This document shows positions 3,923-5,197 of a stretch of DNA of 5,197 bases, in pieces. The notes beneath the pieces were generated by a model that was not told the DNA's origin, did not search any database, and was given only the letters and a program-made list of their open reading frames with translations. The translations under genes and the position numbers were made by a program. This DNA is from Pseudomonadota bacterium. GTDB lineage: Bacteria; Myxococcota_A; Polyangia; Haliangiales; Haliangiaceae. Positions within the stretch are counted from its first letter, which is position 1; each line of letters begins with the position of its first letter. The DNA lies in contig JAEYYV010000433.1 of assembly GCA_023428295.1 (NCBI GenBank), forward strand, positions 1 to 5,197, written 5' to 3'.

Positions 3923-5197
3923 AGGTTGCCGCTCCGGTATTGTTCTTGTGCATCGCCACACCACCGGTGTGCTTCACGGCATCGTGCAGATCTTCGGGCA
4001 CGAGCATCATTGTCTTGCCGTCTTCGAGGTGATGCCAGACATAACCAGCTGGAGTTTTCTTGTAGCCAGCCGCCGTGTTCGCCGCGGCAAAATCGCCCTT
4101 TCGTGAACCCGTGTACTTGATCTGTACCGTCGTGCCGCCCGATTTGAGCTGCTTCGCGTACGGCGAAAAATCCGGGAACCCCTCGTCCGAGAACTTCACT
4201 CCCTTGCCACCGCTGCTCGCGCGGTACTGCTTCGGGAGCTTTTTGTCCGGAAACGGCTTGCCGGCGAACTTGTGATTCTGCGGTAGGCGACCAGCGACTG
4301 GCTTGACGTTCGCGGCCTCGTCGATGCGCATCGCTCGCGACAGCTCAGCGCGCGCCGCGGCATCGGTCGGGTTCTTCTTGAGAACTTTCTTGGCGCGCTT
4401 CTGCGCCAGTCGCGCCTGCTTCTGCGCCTCGCTGAAGAAGGCACGTTGGTACTCCCAGTACAGTCGGCGTTGGGCTGCCTTCTTCTCGAGCTTGCTCGCC
4501 TTGTTCCACTTCTTGGACTTGCCGAGTTGCTTGATCGCCTTCTTCGTCTGACGACGAGCAGCGGCACGCGCTTGTTTGGCGAGCGCCTTCCGCGTCGCCT
4601 TGACCGACGTTTTCGAAGCGGTCTTGGCGGCTTGCTTGAAGAGGTCTGCGGCGCTTCCGGTGATGTCGCCGTCGAGAACTAGGAGCACGACCTCGACGAG
4701 GCCCTTGAGTGCCTTGGGGACACCCAACAGCCCGAGGCCGAATGAGTTTCCACTGACGACGCCGTGATCGTCGGAGCCCTCACCGCCGACCATGCCCTCG
4801 TCCGCGCCACCCTGCTCGCCATCCTTGGTGCCCTCTTCCGTTCCTCCACTCCCTCCGTCTTTGGAGCCCTCTCCATCGCCGTACGGCTTGGCGTGATCAC
4901 CCCCGGGACCGGTCCCATCTTTCACAGCGTCGCTGCCGATGCGATCGCCATCCTTCGATCCTTCGCGACCATCACCCGACGGCGCGTCTGGATCCGCGCC
5001 CTCGTCTTCCTCCATCCCCATCTCCGTCTCGAACTCCTCGAGCCTCAGTTCTTCGGCGTCGGAGATGTCGAGGTCCGCATCGATCTCGGTATCTTCGTTC
5101 GTGCCTCCGTCCTTGCCGTTCTTGCCACCGTTCGATTCGCGCTCTTCGCTTCCCTCCGACTTGTTACCGGCGTTGTTGGTTCCCTCGTGGCCAGTGC
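3912..5197 (-). CDS. Polymorphic toxin with C-terminal WHH nuclease domain, partial
   Basis: The frame is open from the right edge to TAA at 3912-3914, showing about 427 residues; the N-terminus is outside. The edge-proximal part (5197 to about 4750) is an acidic, Gly/Ser/Asn-rich spacer with three E-G-(S/T)-K-D-G repeats. Numbering from the internal Met at 5021, a hydrophobic stretch (93-117, GLGLLG to VVLLVL) follows, then a Lys/Ala/Arg-rich helix (128-215). The C-terminal domain (about 240-369) has KFAGKPFP, GFPDFSPYA, D310 with FAAAN, GYVWHH (W329, H330, H331), LVPEDLH (H346) and HTGG (H351). This is the pattern of HNH/ENDO VII nuclease toxins with a conserved WHH, which cut nucleic acid in target cells. 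Its delivery route cannot be seen here. The downstream overlapping SUKH gene supports the toxin role. The Met at 5021 is unlikely to be the true start. Confidence 0.88.
   Translation of the reverse strand, partial: TGHEGTNNAGNKSEGSEERESNGGKNGKDGGTNEDTEIDADLDISDAEELRLEEFETEMGMEEDEGADPDAPSGDGREGSKDGDRIGSDAVKDGTGPGGDHAKPYGDGEGSKDGGSGGTEEGTKDGEQGGADEGMVGGEGSDDHGVVSGNSFGLGLLGVPKALKGLVEVVLLVLDGDITGSAADLFKQAAKTASKTSVKATRKALAKQARAAARRQTKKAIKQLGKSKKWNKASKLEKKAAQRRLYWEYQRAFFSEAQKQARLAQKRAKKVLKKNPTDAAARAELSRAMRIDEAANVKPVAGRLPQNHKFAGKPFPDKKLPKQYRASSGGKGVKFSDEGFPDFSPYAKQLKSGGTTVQIKYTGSRKGDFAAANTAAGYKKTPAGYVWHHLEDGKTMMLVPEDLHDAVKHTGGVAMHKNNTGAATYGD
3932..3935 (-). promoter_or_regulatory. Ribosome binding site of the immunity gene
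   Basis: GGAG on the minus strand, nine bases before the ATG at 3920-3922, lies inside the last codons of the toxin gene. It selects the 156-residue start over the longer one and implies that translation of the toxin and immunity protein is linked. Confidence 0.5.
4818..4964 (-). repeat. Three E-G-(S/T)-K-D-G repeats in the toxin linker
   Basis: Copies lie at 4947-4964, 4854-4871 and 4818-4835, each coding EGSKDG or EGTKDG within acidic Gly-rich sequence. They are spaced unevenly and their codons differ, so they are old or held at protein level. They look like a flexible spacer between the delivery and toxin parts. Confidence 0.55.

Noticed and set aside
1..5197. CRISPR array, insertion-sequence transposase or rRNA
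   Set aside because: No regularly spaced repeats, transposase motifs or rRNA-like sequence were seen anywhere in the window.

Overview
This is a GC-rich window from a bacterium. The frequent tcg/cgc codons and small, loosely packed accessory genes suggest a large-genome, GC-rich lineage; Myxococcota-like is a guess and nothing in the window proves it. The content is accessory: toxins, an antitoxin, an immunity gene, a damaged site-specific recombinase and a tRNA 3' fragment. It reads as the edge or remnant of a mobile element or genomic island.

Left part (1-838). A possible gene tail on the + strand ends at 70, inside a 9-bp perfect hairpin. It faces the end of a small minus-strand gene of unknown function (63-245) that has a clear Shine-Dalgarno. 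A second unknown minus-strand ORF lies at 417-680. The gap 681-838 carries two short inverted repeats ahead of the next gene.

Toxin-antitoxin module (839-1586, + strand). A 59-residue protein resembling the C-terminal, toxin-binding half of DUF1778 (TacA-type) antitoxins is followed 31 bases later by a GNAT acetyltransferase of the TacT toxin family with a complete acetyl-CoA motif. The antitoxin seems to lack the ribbon-helix-helix DNA-binding half.

Structured non-coding block (1587-1790). It holds a short palindrome, a long nested inverted repeat (1661-1718), a tRNA T arm plus acceptor 3' strand without any 5' half (1723-1747), and a 13-bp terminator-like hairpin (1759-1786). This looks like an attachment-site or junction region.

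Recombinase remnant (about 1790-3072, minus strand). The recombinase domain, zinc ribbon and coiled coil of a large serine recombinase are present. Nearly all of the N-terminal catalytic domain, including the serine nucleophile, is missing. Its open frame also runs on through the terminator and tRNA fragment, giving a spurious C-terminus.

Right part (3179-5197, minus strand, read right to left). A polymorphic toxin, cut by the window edge, ends in an HNH/ENDO VII nuclease domain of the WHH type. Its stop overlaps the start of a SUKH (SMI1/KNR4) immunity gene. A small unrecognised but coding-looking gene follows. The layout fits a toxin-immunity cassette next to a decayed integration module.
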